29,622 bases of DNA from Bacilli bacterium (GTDB lineage: Bacteria > Bacillota_I > Bacilli_A > RFN20 > CAG-826): NCBI GenBank assembly GCA_900767605.1, contig CAAFZT010000021.1:1-29622 (forward strand), read 5' to 3'. The position numbers and the translations under genes were made by a program. A model generated the notes under the pieces. That model saw nothing but the letters and a program-made list of their open reading frames with translations, had not been told where the DNA came from and searched no databases. This document shows, piece after piece, positions 1-7,791 of this stretch (position 1 is the stretch's first letter; every line of letters starts with the position of its first letter).

Positions 1-125
1 ATGTTTTTCCTCCTTTCGGAAAGGCCGGGCCGGACATGAGAATGATAGCATCCCGGCGGAAAAACATGGCTCTGTTGCCAAAATGGGAAAACTTCGCGAT
101 TACTTTGTCACCTTACGTTAAACCC

Positions 126-139
126 CTACATATATGTAG
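126..139. promoter_or_regulatory. Perfect 14-bp palindrome upstream of the first SBP gene
   Basis: CTACATATATGTAG reads identically on both strands. It lies about 40 bp upstream of the likely -10 box of the first lipoprotein operon, a plausible place for a regulator site. No matching regulator is identified and the AT-rich core makes chance possible. The rest of 1-125 shows no gene I can support; the GC-rich stretch near 27-56 may be the tail of an upstream terminator. Confidence 0.3.
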
Positions 140-153
140 ACTTCAGATTGTAG

Positions 154-182
154 TGTTCTTTTTAAGCGGAACATAATACAAT
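154..182 (+). promoter_or_regulatory. Probable promoter of the substrate-binding/nuclease lipoprotein operon
   Basis: TACAAT at 177-182 is a good -10 hexamer. The -35 is poor (TGTTCT at 154-159 with a 17-bp spacer). A short inverted repeat, TGTTC at 154-158 and GAACA at 169-173, overlaps the spacer and could be a repressor site. The first gene starts 43 nt after the -10, with a clear ribosome binding site. Confidence 0.45.
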
Positions 183-225
183 AGAATGTCAAAGCAATTT
201 GACTGCATGTTATAGAGGAGAAATT

Positions 226-1671
226 ATGCTAAACAAAAAGATGACTCTCATCTTCGGACTCGCTTCCATGACTCTTATGACAGCATGCGGTGGCAGATCC
301 AACGACTCATCGAAACCGAATCCGGACAATTCCAAAGATTCGGCGACTTCCGACACCACCATTAAGGATGAAGAATTCGATCCGAAGAAACCGGTCGAAA
401 TCACCTTCTGGCACACGATGGGCAAAACCTCGGGCCAACCGATCTTGGATCAAATCATCACCGCGTTTAACAAGGTTTATCCAAACATCACGGTTACGAA
501 CACCCAGCAGGGTGATTACGACCAATTAAACGAAGTCATCAACAACAACATCTCTACCGGTAATTTGCCGACCATGGCTTACGCCTACGAAGACCACGTT
601 GCTGGTTATGTTGACCACAACGCCGCCTTGGATATGACCCCCTATATCAACGATCCGGTTTATGGCCTTGGCCACAACCCCAAAGGCTATGATTTAGGCG
701 ATTTGGGTGTTGAAGATATGTCCGCTGGCTACTGGAAAGCCGGAAGCAATTATGCCGTTGAAGGCATGTATTCTCTTCCCTTCTCCAAATCCACCGAAGC
801 CCTCTTCTATAACAAAACGGTCTTCGATGCGAAAGGCTGGAACGTTCCTGAAACCTGGGATGACCTTTGGGAACTCTGCGAGACGATCAAATCCGACGAA
901 ACCTACAAAGACGACAAATATACCTGCCTTGGCTGGGATAGCGATGCGAACCTCTTAATCACGAATTTCATCCAAAGAGGACTTCCGTATACCACCTCGC
1001 AACGTTCTGGTGCCGAAAATAGCCACTTCCATTTCTCGACCCAGGCCAACAAAGACCTCGTCACCAAATTGAAGGAGTACTACGACAAGAAGTATTTCTT
1101 GACGAAAGGTACCTCCGCGAACAGCGCCTACACCAGCACCCAATTCACGGCGCAAACCCTCTTGATGAGCGTTTCCTCCACCGGCGGCACCAAATATTGC
1201 TACACCGCGGACTTCGAAACTGGCGTCACGGGCATCCCCCAATATGACAAGACGAACAAAGCGGTTATCTCCCAAGGTCCGTCCGTGACCTTCTTCAAGA
1301 AAGGCACGACGAAAGCCCAACGTACCGCTGCTTGGCTCTTCTACAAGTTCGCGACCAACACCAAGAATTCGGCCTTATTTGGCTCCAGCACCGGTTATAA
1401 CCCGGTCCGTAATTCTTCCTTCTCCAATTCGATTTTCCAAGACGCGAAAGACACCGCGGTTGGCGAAGGCGCCCTCATCCAAGACATGTTCTCCTATGTC
1501 GGCAGCGAAGAAAGCGGATACGCGGAAGCGCAATTCACCTCGCCGGCCTTCAAAGGCTCCAGCCAAGCTCGCTTGAGCATGGACGGACTTCTCTCCTCGG
1601 TCCTTCTTGGAACCAAAACGGTCGACCAAGCCTTCGACCAAGCCATGTCTGATTGCTTGTTCGCTGAATAA
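226..1671 (+). CDS. ABC transporter extracellular substrate-binding lipoprotein (family 1 type), first paralogue
   Basis: This is a 481-residue lipoprotein that would capture a solute outside the membrane and hand it to an ABC importer. The signal peptide is MLNKKMTLIFGLASMTLMTAC, with the lipobox ending at Cys21, followed by a Ser/Asp-rich linker. The mature part has the family 1 (sugar-type) solute-binding pattern: a first strand EITFWHTMG near residue 59, then LPFSKSTEALFYNKTVF and the W.VPETWDDLW segment. An in-frame TTG at 199 would give a longer product, but ATG 226 is chosen because AGAGGAG at 214-220 sits just before it and the signal peptide then begins correctly. It is followed 42 nt later by a close paralogue and then by nuclease and OB-like lipoproteins. 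No permease or ATPase gene lies in the window, so the substrate is unknown; sugars, nucleosides or other small molecules are possible. Confidence 0.88.
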   Translation: MLNKKMTLIFGLASMTLMTACGGRSNDSSKPNPDNSKDSATSDTTIKDEEFDPKKPVEITFWHTMGKTSGQPILDQIITAFNKVYPNITVTNTQQGDYDQLNEVINNNISTGNLPTMAYAYEDHVAGYVDHNAALDMTPYINDPVYGLGHNPKGYDLGDLGVEDMSAGYWKAGSNYAVEGMYSLPFSKSTEALFYNKTVFDAKGWNVPETWDDLWELCETIKSDETYKDDKYTCLGWDSDANLLITNFIQRGLPYTTSQRSGAENSHFHFSTQANKDLVTKLKEYYDKKYFLTKGTSANSAYTSTQFTAQTLLMSVSSTGGTKYCYTADFETGVTGIPQYDKTNKAVISQGPSVTFFKKGTTKAQRTAAWLFYKFATNTKNSALFGSSTGYNPVRNSSFSNSIFQDAKDTAVGEGALIQDMFSYVGSEESGYAEAQFTSPAFKGSSQARLSMDGLLSSVLLGTKTVDQAFDQAMSDCLFAE

Positions 1672-1713
1672 GCCATTCTCTTCATTCGATCCGATACGAA
1701 AAGGAAATTGCAT

Positions 1714-3159
1714 ATGAACAAAAAGAGGCCATCCATCGTACTTCTTGCATGTGGTTGCTTAGCTGCTCTTTCCGCTTGCGGAGGAACGCCCGAAAAACCG
1801 GGCTCTTCCTCCGACAAGACGGACGGTTCCTCTGACAAGACGGACGGTACCAGCAGTGCGGCGCCAAGCGATGACAAAACTCATGTGAAGTTCTGGCATA
1901 CCATGGGCAAAGTCAATCAAGACTTGCTCCGTGGCATGATTAAGGCGTTCCAACAGCAAAACCCGAACATCGTCATTGACGATTTGTCTGCTGCTGGAGG
2001 CTATGACGAACTTCAAAATTTGATCTTAAACAACGTGGCGACCGGAAATCTTCCCACGATGTCATTCTGCTATCCGGATAACGTCGCGGAATATTTGGAC
2101 CGCAATTGCGTCGTCGATATGTCTTCCTACATCGATGATGCCGAATTGGGATTCAAAGAAGAAGACGGAAAATCCGTGAACGCGGCTGGCGAAGTCCGCG
2201 TCGGCAAAGCCGATTTCGTCAAAACCTTTTGGGACGAAGGCTGCGAATACACCAAATCCGGCGTTTATAGCCTTCCATTTGCTAAATCCACCGAAGCCCT
2301 TTTCTACAACAAAACCGTATTCGACCAAAATGGTTGGACGGTTCCGACCACTTGGGCGGAAATGTGGGACCTTTGCGCGGAAATCCGTGCGGCTTATCCC
2401 AACAAAAAAGGCGATGAATATGTCTATTTCCCCTTAGGATACGACTCCGATTCGAACCTTTTCATTTCGATGGCTCAACAAATGGGTTACGACTACACGA
2501 CGAACGACCCTGCTTCCGAGTCTCACTTCGTTTTCGATAATGACGGCATCAAGAGCATGCTCAATATGCTTAAGGGCTATTATGACCTTGGCTATTTCAA
2601 AACGAAGGGAACCTCGGCGAACGCCACCTATACCTCCTCCCGTTTTACCGCTGGCGAAATCTTCATGTCCATCGGTTCCACCGGGGGAACGACTTATAAC
2701 TCGACCAACGACTTTGAAGTCGGCGTTGTGGCTCCGCCTTCGGTAGATGTCGATCATCCGGCGGTCATTTCCCAGGGGCCCTCGGTTTGCTTCTACAACC
2801 GTTCTACGGAAGAAGAACGCCGCGCCGCTTGGAAGTTCTATCGTTTCGTTACGAATTCCACGAATACCGTTGTCTATGGCTTATCTACCGGCTATCAACC
2901 TGTTCGTTATAGCTCTTACGACACGGACGCTTATAAGAATTACATTGAAGATGCCGTGGAAGGCGACTTGCTCGCAGAAGTGGCGAAACTCAGCTCCACC
3001 ATGTTGGAAGATTACTTCACGAGCCCCGTTTTCCTTGGATCTGCTTTAGCTAGAACCGAGGTTGGCAAAGCTCTCTCCTCTGTCTTAATCGGCAGCAAAT
3101 CCGTGGAGAAGGCGCTCAGTGACGCGATGGCGAACTGCGTGAACCAAACCCGCAATTAA
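1714..3159 (+). CDS. ABC transporter extracellular substrate-binding lipoprotein, second paralogue
   Basis: This 481-residue lipoprotein is collinear with the preceding gene: VKFWHTMGKVNQD, NNVATGNLPTM, LPFAKSTEALFYNKTVFD, GWTVPTTWAEMWDLC, TKGTSAN.TYTSS.F and AVISQGPSV all recur. The two genes are therefore a tandem duplication that has since diverged. The signal peptide starts MNKKRPSIVLL and ends in LSAC. The linker contains an exact seven-residue repeat, SSDKTDG twice. The start at ATG 1714 follows AAGGAAA at 1701-1707; a TTG at 1708 would be in frame but overlaps the ribosome binding site region. It shares an operon with the first paralogue, and the next gene begins only 12 nt after its stop. 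Having two binding proteins suggests one importer serving related ligands or two importers; permeases were not seen. Confidence 0.87.
   Translation: MNKKRPSIVLLACGCLAALSACGGTPEKPGSSSDKTDGSSDKTDGTSSAAPSDDKTHVKFWHTMGKVNQDLLRGMIKAFQQQNPNIVIDDLSAAGGYDELQNLILNNVATGNLPTMSFCYPDNVAEYLDRNCVVDMSSYIDDAELGFKEEDGKSVNAAGEVRVGKADFVKTFWDEGCEYTKSGVYSLPFAKSTEALFYNKTVFDQNGWTVPTTWAEMWDLCAEIRAAYPNKKGDEYVYFPLGYDSDSNLFISMAQQMGYDYTTNDPASESHFVFDNDGIKSMLNMLKGYYDLGYFKTKGTSANATYTSSRFTAGEIFMSIGSTGGTTYNSTNDFEVGVVAPPSVDVDHPAVISQGPSVCFYNRSTEEERRAAWKFYRFVTNSTNTVVYGLSTGYQPVRYSSYDTDAYKNYIEDAVEGDLLAEVAKLSSTMLEDYFTSPVFLGSALARTEVGKALSSVLIGSKSVEKALSDAMANCVNQTRN
1807..1848 (+). repeat. Tandem 21-bp repeat in the lipoprotein linker
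   Basis: Two 21-bp units at 1807-1827 and 1828-1848 differ at one base (TCCTCC versus TCCTCT at the start of each). They encode SSDKTDG twice in the flexible linker behind the lipid-anchored Cys. The unit length is a multiple of three, so copy-number change would only lengthen or shorten the tether. Confidence 0.8.
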
Positions 3160-3171
3160 TGAGGTGATACC

Positions 3172-4626
3172 ATGAAGAAAAAATTCTTTTTATCCGCGTT
3201 GCTCTTAGCCTTTACGACTTTGGGCGTTGCCTCTTGCCGCGGTGGAACGGTTCCTTCCGATAGCGCAACCTCTACAACGGGCGAACAAACGACGAGTAGC
3301 AGTGCCTATCAATTTGTCGACTATGTCTCTGAGACCAAGATGAAGGAAGACTACAAGGGCAAAACCTTCTTGAAAGACGGCATCGGTCAAGTGGATTTGG
3401 TCCGCAAAATTGATGGTGACACCGCCCATTTCTACCCGCATGGGGAGAAAACCAACCTCATCAAGAGCCGTTATAACTGCATCGATACCCCAGAATCCAC
3501 CGGTATGTTGGAACCTTGGGGAAGCGGTGCTAGCAGTTTCAATGGCGATATGCTTGCCACGGCCAAAACGATTGTTTTGACTACTGATAGCACGGACCAA
3601 GGCGATAAAGGCTCGGTTCCTGTTTTGGATAGCACCGGCGGTCGTTACCTCACCTATATTTGGGTGAGCGAAAAAGAAAACGCTGACTACCAAGACCTTA
3701 AGCTTGTAAACCTTGCTCTTGTTCAAGAAGGCTGGTCCAAGATGAAGGGCGCAACGGGTAAGGATTACGCTTTGGCATTCCTCAACGCCAATCAACAGGC
3801 CATGGATTTGGAGATGCACGTTTGGAGCCCGAATCCCGATCCTGATTTCAACTACGGTGCAGCCCAAGAATGCACACTTAAAAATATTGTAGAAGGCACC
3901 GACGTTAAGGGCGAAACGTTCGACTGGGTGGGAGCCAAAGCGACCTTTGTCGCCACGGTTGCCGCTACCGGGCCCGATACTGGCGCCTGCTACCTCAATG
4001 AAGATATCGACGGAAAACGTTACGGCATCTATGTCTTTACTCAATATAAAGTAATGGCCCCGCTTGCTCGCGTTGGCAACAAGATTCGCATTTCTGGAAC
4101 TGTTGCTCGTTTTGGAGCGGTGGAAGATGGAGAAACCACGGCGGACGAAGGAACGTTGCAATTGGTCGACGCTCACTATTCCGCGGCCTATCACGAAGAA
4201 GGCGACATTGAAGTCCTTGAAAAAGGCAATGGAACCTACGAAGAGAAGAAGGGCACCGTGGGTGAACTCACCGTTAAAGACAACATCAACGTGATTTGCT
4301 CGATCGACGAGCCGCTTACCTGCTATGGCGGAAAAGCGGTGAAAGCGACGACATCCAACATTGCTTACGCATTTACTCTTTGGTGCAAAAACGCTGCTGG
4401 CGAACAGATCAATGTCCGTATCGATGATGGCATGGCCGTCTATCCGGGCGAAAAGCCGGGTGGAGACAATACCAAACCGCGTATTCAAAATATCGAATAC
4501 TTCAAGAGTGCCACCGAAATTCGCGTCAAAGGCGCGATGGTCACCTATTATGGCCGTTATCAGGTGAAACTCTGCTCTCGTCAAGGCATCACCGTCCTCG
4601 GCGGTGATGTTTCCAAGGCCTACTAA
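3172..4626 (+). CDS. Surface lipoprotein with thermonuclease (SNase-like) domain and OB-like C-terminal domains
   Basis: This is a 484-residue lipoprotein: signal peptide from MKKKFFLSALL, lipobox VASC with Cys22. Residues about 72-228 form a staphylococcal-nuclease-like domain. The catalytic pattern is intact: KIDGDT (Asp81/Asp83), SRYNCIDTPES with Arg100, Asp105 and Glu108 spaced as in Staphylococcus nuclease (R35, D40, E43), and GGRYLTYIWV with Arg158 matching R87. The domain ends with the usual A..A....LEMHVWSP helix. Residues about 250-335 and 370-480 read as OB-like beta domains (NKIRISGTVARFG; EIRVKGAMVTYYGRYQVKL). It probably cuts extracellular DNA or RNA at the cell surface. GAGGTGAT at 3161-3168 is the ribosome binding site. 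It lies 12 nt behind a solute-binding gene, which suggests degradation coupled to uptake. The nuclease call is strong; the OB calls are by pattern only. Confidence 0.85.
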   Translation: MKKKFFLSALLLAFTTLGVASCRGGTVPSDSATSTTGEQTTSSSAYQFVDYVSETKMKEDYKGKTFLKDGIGQVDLVRKIDGDTAHFYPHGEKTNLIKSRYNCIDTPESTGMLEPWGSGASSFNGDMLATAKTIVLTTDSTDQGDKGSVPVLDSTGGRYLTYIWVSEKENADYQDLKLVNLALVQEGWSKMKGATGKDYALAFLNANQQAMDLEMHVWSPNPDPDFNYGAAQECTLKNIVEGTDVKGETFDWVGAKATFVATVAATGPDTGACYLNEDIDGKRYGIYVFTQYKVMAPLARVGNKIRISGTVARFGAVEDGETTADEGTLQLVDAHYSAAYHEEGDIEVLEKGNGTYEEKKGTVGELTVKDNINVICSIDEPLTCYGGKAVKATTSNIAYAFTLWCKNAAGEQINVRIDDGMAVYPGEKPGGDNTKPRIQNIEYFKSATEIRVKGAMVTYYGRYQVKLCSRQGITVLGGDVSKAY

Positions 4627-4688
4627 GGCTTTCTAAATTTGGTTCGATTTTGATAGATCAGTCACTTCTGAAAGGAGAAAAATAAATC

Positions 4689-6857
4689 ATGAAGAAACTG
4701 AAATTGCTCGTTCTCTCGAGCGCACTCATCATGGGGCTTACCGCTTGCGGTGGAGGAGCCGGTGGTAGCAAAGACACCACGGATTCCGCTACGAGCGCGC
4801 CCGCTGTGAATTATGCGACTTTGGCCAACGAAGCCATCACCAACATCTCGGCTGGATTTGACAAGTGGTCTTCCACTGGTATCGCCGTTGACCAAACCTT
4901 GGTGAAGGAATCCAAGGTGACCCACGATGGAAAAGAATATACCTTCGCCATCACCTACACGATTTCGGATGCGGCGAAAGCCTTCCTTGAAGTTTCTGCG
5001 GATGGAACAACACTCGTCGTCAAAGCGGATTCTGAACAACACGCACTCAAAGAAGCGGTTGTTGTCCACGCCTCCATTGAAGGTAAAGAATATGCGTCCA
5101 AAGGCTTCAATGTGAAGATCCTTGCGACCAGCGTTCTTGCTATTTCTAAGATTTATGATTGCAAGACTGGCGACAGCGTTGTCACCCGTGGCTATGTCAC
5201 GAAAATTCTCGTCAACGGCAACATTCTCGTCGCCGACGGTGAATCCGCCATCACGGTTTATACCAACAAAAAATGGGAAGCTGCAGTTGTTGGTAACGTC
5301 GTTGAAATCGCTGGTAAAGTCGATATCTACAACGGCCTTTATGAATTAAAACCCGACACCATCACCAAAGTGACCTCCAGCACAGTCGCCAAGCCGGTTG
5401 ATCTCGTTTTGGACGGAACTTTCGATGCGAAGTCTGCGAAGAACCAAGCCCGTATCGTGAAAGCCGAAGGCGCTTACCTCTCCAACATCACCGCTGCGGA
5501 AAAAACGTCCAAGAGCGGTGACAAATATAACCAAATCGATGCCACCATCGTTGTTGGAACTAAAGCCCAAGGCTATGCAACCGTCTCGATCCACGTTGAA
5601 GACCGCAAAGCCAGCGAAGGCGTCTTCGAAACTTGGGGATTTGACGCGACTGCCGCGAACAAACTCGGCCCCAATGCCCCGAAAGTCGGCCAAGGCATCT
5701 CCATCGAAGGTGTCTCCGACTGGTATAACCAAGCCCAAGTCACCGATGCGAAATTGACCTTCAAAGGCGAATACAAAGGCGACTTCGGCGGAGATATCAA
5801 ACCCGCTCCGGCGGCTGAAAAGAAGACTGTTGGCGAAATCCTCGCCCTTGGCGAAGAAACCGTCACGGATAGAGTCTTCGAAGTTACGGGTATTTTGGAA
5901 GGCCTCAAGGCCGGCGACAAATACGGAAACGGCTATTTGACCGATCCGACCACCAAAAAAACCGTCATGATCTATGGTTTGACCGGCACGGCCGATAAAG
6001 GCATCGCCTGGGATGGCGCCGCTTTCTCCTTCAGCAATCCGAAAGACGCGGATACTTCCTTGGCCGGTGTTACCAATGGTATGGAAATCACTATGAAGTG
6101 CACCTATACCTATTTCTCCTATACGAAGACCCCGGAAATCATGGGCAACTTGCTCTCCCATAAAGCCAGCACCGCCACCTATACGGCGACGGCGGCTTCT
6201 GCGGATGATCCCGCTGCCACCATTACCCTTTCCAAGACGGAAGGCATTGCTTATGGCGAAGAAATCACCGTCAGCGCCACCTCTTCCAAGGCCGGTTATG
6301 TTGTCGACACCATCAAAGTGATCGACGCCCAAGGCAATAAGACGACTGTTCAAGATGGCAAATTCAACGCCACCTGCGTTAACACTGTGGAAGTGACTTT
6401 CCGTGATTCCGCAGCAGTCGTCAACAACGTGACTTTGACTGCAGATGTCTTTGGCTTGCCCAGCTCCGGTTATGCGAAAGGAACCTTCAAAACCGGCACG
6501 ACCGAATGGACCTACACCGAATTTATGAGAAGCAAAGCAGGTGCTTTGCAAATGCGTCTTAAGAACGGAAATTGCTCCAATGCTTACAATACGACCGCAT
6601 TGGAAAAGGCGATTAAAAATGTCGTAATTACTTTCAATTCTTCCGATCCAGAATATACCAAAGACGTGGTTTGTGTGGCTACCGGCACCTCGGCCGTGAC
6701 CTCTGCTACCAACGTGGTCAATCACGCTGACGTTGTTGACAATGTGTATACTTACACCCCGACCAATAACACCGATACGTTCTTCAATCTTAGCCATCAT
6801 GCAACCACCACTGGTGCTGCCTATATCACCAGCGTCGTCATCAACTTCGTCGACTAA
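4689..6857 (+). CDS. Large multidomain lipoprotein with OB-like domains and a C-terminal adhesion-type region
   Basis: This is a 722-residue lipoprotein: MKKLKLLVLSSALIMGLTAC, Cys20, then a Gly-rich linker. After a beta-rich segment (about 40-148), three stretches look OB-like: 150-230 (TRGYVTKILVNGNILVAD, VVEIAGKVDIYNGLYEL), 250-360 (ISIEGVSDWYNQAQVTDAKL) and 380-495. Residues about 500-573 resemble an InlB B-type or related bacterial repeat (YGEEITVSATSSKAGYVVDTI). The C-terminal ~140 residues look like a secreted beta-sandwich with S..LQMR, YT and a final AAYITSVVINF strand. No catalytic motif was seen. OB modules of this kind accompany nuclease domains in secreted nucleases such as Bacillus YhcR, so nucleic-acid or polymer binding is a reasonable inference. 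AAAGGAG at 4671-4677 precedes the start. It is the last gene of the operon, and a strong terminator follows. Confidence 0.72.
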   Translation: MKKLKLLVLSSALIMGLTACGGGAGGSKDTTDSATSAPAVNYATLANEAITNISAGFDKWSSTGIAVDQTLVKESKVTHDGKEYTFAITYTISDAAKAFLEVSADGTTLVVKADSEQHALKEAVVVHASIEGKEYASKGFNVKILATSVLAISKIYDCKTGDSVVTRGYVTKILVNGNILVADGESAITVYTNKKWEAAVVGNVVEIAGKVDIYNGLYELKPDTITKVTSSTVAKPVDLVLDGTFDAKSAKNQARIVKAEGAYLSNITAAEKTSKSGDKYNQIDATIVVGTKAQGYATVSIHVEDRKASEGVFETWGFDATAANKLGPNAPKVGQGISIEGVSDWYNQAQVTDAKLTFKGEYKGDFGGDIKPAPAAEKKTVGEILALGEETVTDRVFEVTGILEGLKAGDKYGNGYLTDPTTKKTVMIYGLTGTADKGIAWDGAAFSFSNPKDADTSLAGVTNGMEITMKCTYTYFSYTKTPEIMGNLLSHKASTATYTATAASADDPAATITLSKTEGIAYGEEITVSATSSKAGYVVDTIKVIDAQGNKTTVQDGKFNATCVNTVEVTFRDSAAVVNNVTLTADVFGLPSSGYAKGTFKTGTTEWTYTEFMRSKAGALQMRLKNGNCSNAYNTTALEKAIKNVVITFNSSDPEYTKDVVCVATGTSAVTSATNVVNHADVVDNVYTYTPTNNTDTFFNLSHHATTTGAAYITSVVINFVD

Positions 6858-6878
6858 TCGTTTCTAAATACGGTTATT

Positions 6879-6911
6879 GCCCCTGCGCATACGCGTGGGG
6901 GCTTTTGCTTT
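6879..6911 (+). terminator. Rho-independent terminator after the lipoprotein operon
   Basis: GCCCCTGCGC (6879-6888) pairs with GCGTGGGGGC (6893-6902) through ten pairs including two G-T wobbles. The loop is ATAC and a T-rich tail (TTTTGCTTT) follows. It closes the operon that ends at 6857. Confidence 0.88.
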
Positions 6912-6925
6912 GCCTTGCTTTTACC

Positions 6926-6931
6926 TATAAT
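6926..6931 (+). promoter_or_regulatory. -10 box for the lipoprotein at 6940; implies a leaderless transcript
   Basis: A consensus TATAAT ends 8 nt before the ATG at 6940. Transcription would start at or within a base or two of the start codon, and no Shine-Dalgarno sequence precedes the ATG. The -35 region overlaps the T-tail of the preceding terminator and is poor. Confidence 0.65.
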
Positions 6932-6939
6932 GAACACGC

Positions 6940-7791
6940 ATGAAAAAACGTAATCTCTTTGTCTTGGGCCTAGCGGGCCTTCTTCTTGTCTCTTGCGGTG
7001 AAGGTGGAACAGGAAATGATGGATCTTCTTCCTCCAATCCCCCCGTCACTGGTGGCAACACTTTGTCTTCTGTCCTTTCTTCTTTCGGAAAGAACTGCCG
7101 GGTGAATAACATTTATCAATATCTATCCTCCGGATCGGTGCCTAGCATCATGACGGATTATGTCGAAGATGGATTCTATAGCACTTATAAAAATTTTGGC
7201 GACCGCAAAAATGGCGGCGTCATTGATGCCAAAGACGGCAAAAGCTATCGCTATACTGTTGAAAAAGATGCGGAAACGAAGAAAAATAAGCTGGTTTTAG
7301 GCGATGCATTGGTAGATGGAAGTGGAAATAACGTTTCTTCCTTCCGCGATTTGTATTTTGACCCGTCCTATGTCGGGGATCACGTTGCCATGTTCACGGC
7401 GGAGAACGTTTTTGTTCCTAAGATCAAAGGCACGACATTCGGGACGTTTAATTTATTTGGTAAATACTACAGCGATGATGCTCCAGTAGAAGAATCGTCA
7501 TCCGAGGATGTTGCTCCGGCCGCTTTGGATGCAACCCCGACTCTCATCAAGGACAACACTGCGGAATTAACGGCCCTTTCCAAAGCGTTGGGCGTTTATG
7601 AAGTGGCCGCTAACCACTCAGATACATTGGAATTGCAGGCGGCAGACCTCTATTTCTCCGAAAAAGGAACCCAATTCACCTTCAATTTCTATTATTCCTA
7701 TGAAGGCGGTTTTGACCGTTTGGTTGCTAGAAGCGTGATTTCCAAGATCGGCTCCACCTCCATTGATTTAATTAAGAATTACAACAAATGA
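6940..7791 (+). CDS. Lipoprotein of unknown function
   Basis: A 283-residue protein with a clear lipoprotein signal: MKKRNLFVLGLAGLLLVSC (Cys19), then a Gly/Ser-rich linker (GEGGTGNDGSSSSN). The mature part is predicted beta-rich with many Tyr and Asp residues (YVEDGFYSTYKNFGDR, KSYRYTVEKD) and a second acidic/Ser linker around EESSSEDVAPAA. I do not recognise a family and see no catalytic motif; the pattern is that of a surface binding or structural protein. Its stop overlaps the start of the next gene by four bases (ATGA), so the two are translationally coupled, and its partner is a nuclease lipoprotein. It appears to be transcribed from its own promoter with no leader. Confidence 0.75.
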   Translation: MKKRNLFVLGLAGLLLVSCGEGGTGNDGSSSSNPPVTGGNTLSSVLSSFGKNCRVNNIYQYLSSGSVPSIMTDYVEDGFYSTYKNFGDRKNGGVIDAKDGKSYRYTVEKDAETKKNKLVLGDALVDGSGNNVSSFRDLYFDPSYVGDHVAMFTAENVFVPKIKGTTFGTFNLFGKYYSDDAPVEESSSEDVAPAALDATPTLIKDNTAELTALSKALGVYEVAANHSDTLELQAADLYFSEKGTQFTFNFYYSYEGGFDRLVARSVISKIGSTSIDLIKNYNK

